A DNA stretch of 64,000 nt. It comes from Anaerococcus sp. Marseille-Q5996. GTDB taxonomy: Bacteria > Bacillota > Clostridia > Tissierellales > Peptoniphilaceae. A program made the translations under genes and the position numbers. How positions within the stretch are numbered: position 1 is the first letter of the stretch; each line of letters starts with the position of its first letter. The stretch lies in contig NZ_CAMPPE010000004.1 in assembly GCF_946893725.1 (NCBI RefSeq), forward strand, positions 124,001 through 188,000, in the 5' to 3' direction. This document shows, piece by piece, positions 62,523 to 64,000 of this stretch. A model generated the notes under the pieces. That model was not told the DNA's origin. It did no database searches and worked only from the letters and a program-made list of their open reading frames with translations.

Positions 62523-63974
62523 TTATTTTTTTAAATTATTCATAAAATGATTTGCCATTTCCATACTTGAAATCAAAACAGATCTCAAATCATTATTTGA
62601 AATATCAACACTAGCTGACCACATACCGTTTAGGTATAAGTTTTTTATTTGCCCATATTTTGTAGTAATCGGATTGTAAGAAGGATATGCTACATTGATA
62701 TTGTCCTTATAATCACTTTCAATTAGCCTATTTTTGTATAGGTTTTCTAATAATTTAATAGTATTAATCGCCTTTGATAAATCTTTTTCAAAACCTTGGG
62801 CATTAAAAATCTTATCAGATGTATAAGTTTCATTATTTTTTGTAGAAATTTTAAACTTCCCGTCAACATTTTGAATATCCTTAGTTCCTTTTACAATTTT
62901 TATTTTTTCGTCAGTAAGGTCAGCTAAAATATTTTCCATGGTTATGTAAGGAGTCTTGGTCATCAGGTACTCAATTTTTGGCAGGTAATTTTCTAAAAAA
63001 TCCTTTTGTTCAAGACCATTAAATGAATTATATAGCCTTGCGCTTACATACCAGATTTCCAAAGTATATATTTGGCAAAATTCCAAATTGAAATCTTTTT
63101 TCTCCATAGCTTCTTTGGATAATTGGGGGTTGTTATCCTTATAATAATCATAAGTTTTATAAAAATCTACGCCTGCTTTTTTAAAGTCATTATCAAATTG
63201 TTCCTTAAAATCAGAAAGTTTTATAAAGCCATCATTATCTTGGTGAGTTGTAATCCACTCATCATCAAAAGAACAAATATTTCTAGGACAAGATTCTTGA
63301 ATTTCTGGAAGGGCAAAAAATTTATCTTGTGTAAAAAAGTATAGGGGGATTTTGTAATTATAATATTCTCTTAGATACCTATAAATATCAATTGATGATG
63401 GTCCAGTACCAATTATTGCTAATGAGTCATTAGTATTTATATCTTTAATTTTTTCTCTAAGAGGATATGGATTTGATATATAATTTTTATAGGAATTCAA
63501 ATTGTAGGCGTCCTTATAATATGATTGGCCGATACATAAAAAAACTGCATCATAAGGACCGTAAGTTTTACTATTGCTTTTTAATTTGAAATTAAAATCT
63601 TCCTTTATTACATCAATTATTTCTATTTGGTGGATACTTACATTTGGGTTCTCAAAATATTTTTCATACTTATCTTTTATATATTGACCGGTAATGGGTC
63701 TTGGAATCTTGTCCTCGGTTGTTGGAAGTTCTCCATAGTTTTCTATGAGCCAATTTCTAAATTCATTTCTATCTTCTAAATTGACATTCATATGAGCAAC
63801 AGGGGTGTTAAGGACCTTATGCATATCATCATCCTCATAGGCAAGGCCAACTCCCAGTTCACTCCTTTTCTCATATACATCTATGTATAAGTTATTATCA
63901 AAATTTTTATGTTCAATTATATTTTTTAGGACATTAGCTCCACTTATGCCACATCCTACTATGGCTATTTTCAT
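62523..63974 (-). CDS. FAD/NAD(P)-binding protein (NAD_binding_9 family)
   Basis: A 483-residue flavoprotein. The N-terminal dinucleotide-binding motif is IAIVGCGISGANVLKNI (GxGxxG, residues 7-12), followed by VYEKRSELGVGLAYEDDDMHKVLNTPVAHMNVN, which is characteristic of the FAD-NAD(P)-binding PF13454 family. A second Rossmann motif is LAIIGTGPSSIDIYRYL (~150). The C-terminal region includes FNAQGFEKDL. Proteins of this family have poorly defined substrates. RBS AAGGAG. The start fits the family N-terminus; the upstream region continues outside the window. Confidence 0.85.
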   Translation of the reverse strand: MKIAIVGCGISGANVLKNIIEHKNFDNNLYIDVYEKRSELGVGLAYEDDDMHKVLNTPVAHMNVNLEDRNEFRNWLIENYGELPTTEDKIPRPITGQYIKDKYEKYFENPNVSIHQIEIIDVIKEDFNFKLKSNSKTYGPYDAVFLCIGQSYYKDAYNLNSYKNYISNPYPLREKIKDINTNDSLAIIGTGPSSIDIYRYLREYYNYKIPLYFFTQDKFFALPEIQESCPRNICSFDDEWITTHQDNDGFIKLSDFKEQFDNDFKKAGVDFYKTYDYYKDNNPQLSKEAMEKKDFNLEFCQIYTLEIWYVSARLYNSFNGLEQKDFLENYLPKIEYLMTKTPYITMENILADLTDEKIKIVKGTKDIQNVDGKFKISTKNNETYTSDKIFNAQGFEKDLSKAINTIKLLENLYKNRLIESDYKDNINVAYPSYNPITTKYGQIKNLYLNGMWSASVDISNNDLRSVLISSMEMANHFMNNLKK

Positions 63975-64000
63975 AATTTCTCCTTACTTCTCCATATGGT

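Noticed and set aside
1-64000. Mobile elements, prophage or CRISPR arrays
   Set aside because: No transposase, integrase, phage structural gene or repeat-spacer array was seen on either strand.

Overview
The window comes from a low-GC (roughly one-third G+C), monoderm, anaerobic Firmicute. The gene complement points to the Tissierellia/Peptoniphilaceae group (Anaerococcus-like); this is inference from protein character, not a computed placement. Support includes Gram-positive housekeeping sets (CdaA/CdaR, Veg, class III FBPase, YsxC, HrcA/CIRCE-type and WalR-type sites), strong AGGAGG ribosome binding sites, and fermentative or anaerobic enzymes (a flavocytochrome-c-type lipoprotein reductase, a DUF1858 redox protein, Tpx). 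I see no rRNA, tRNA, IS element, prophage or CRISPR array; it is mostly a core-genome segment with a few accessory genes.

Layout. 1-2257: 3' end of glycogen phosphorylase and a ZIP metal transporter. 2354-5433: c-di-AMP cyclase cdaA, its regulator cdaR, and the CCA-adding enzyme, overlapping head to tail. 5490-11696: a protein quality-control block, trigger factor-clpP-clpX-lon-ysxC. 11742-13245 (minus): ECF sigma factor with a DUF4179 anti-sigma-like membrane protein, divergent from a secreted FMN/FAD reductase lipoprotein (13498-15366); the spacer holds an evenly phased triple inverted repeat. 15434-22687: purine salvage (xpt, NCS2 permease), an M18 aminopeptidase, a thiamine-binding-type protein, a CorC-type transporter, CBS-type pyrophosphatase and a Nudix hydrolase. 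22716-27252: DUF1858 protein, htpG behind a CIRCE-like operator, a second M18 aminopeptidase, veg. 27262-36479: MATE pump with pyridoxal kinase, an apparently leaderless cardiolipin synthase, PTS IICB, a GntR-ABC exporter operon, and pyrimidine salvage genes. 36521-36610: a GC-rich candidate small RNA. 36671-40029 (minus): ddl-murF-pfkB. 40475-46918: a WalR-box-preceded SH3/Apf-like wall protein, a cyclophilin, small zinc-ribbon membrane proteins, class III FBPase, nitroreductase. 47084-54447: rpoB-rpoC with their own promoter, away from rplJL. 54571-63974: an S2P-like membrane metalloprotease, two tandem luciferase-like oxidoreductases, a 1335-residue multidomain kinase, Tpx, and an FAD/NAD(P)-binding protein.

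The most unusual object is the 1335-residue protein at 57919-61926. It has a near-complete Ser/Thr kinase domain, then a Rossmann-like segment, an 'EHxxW' (RyR-like) segment, and a C-terminal third that follows the layout of DUF1887/Card1 CARF-nuclease effectors. Both the CARF ligand motif and the nuclease lysine appear lost. It stands alone between unrelated genes with its own promoter and a perfect palindrome near the expected transcription start. It is my best candidate for an undescribed signalling or defence-related protein.

Regulatory logic that can be read directly: CIRCE-like control of htpG; WalR-type direct repeats before the wall-protein gene; a GTGT-N8-ACAC site before the gntR operon; many intrinsic terminators, several bidirectional, that separate convergent genes cleanly.
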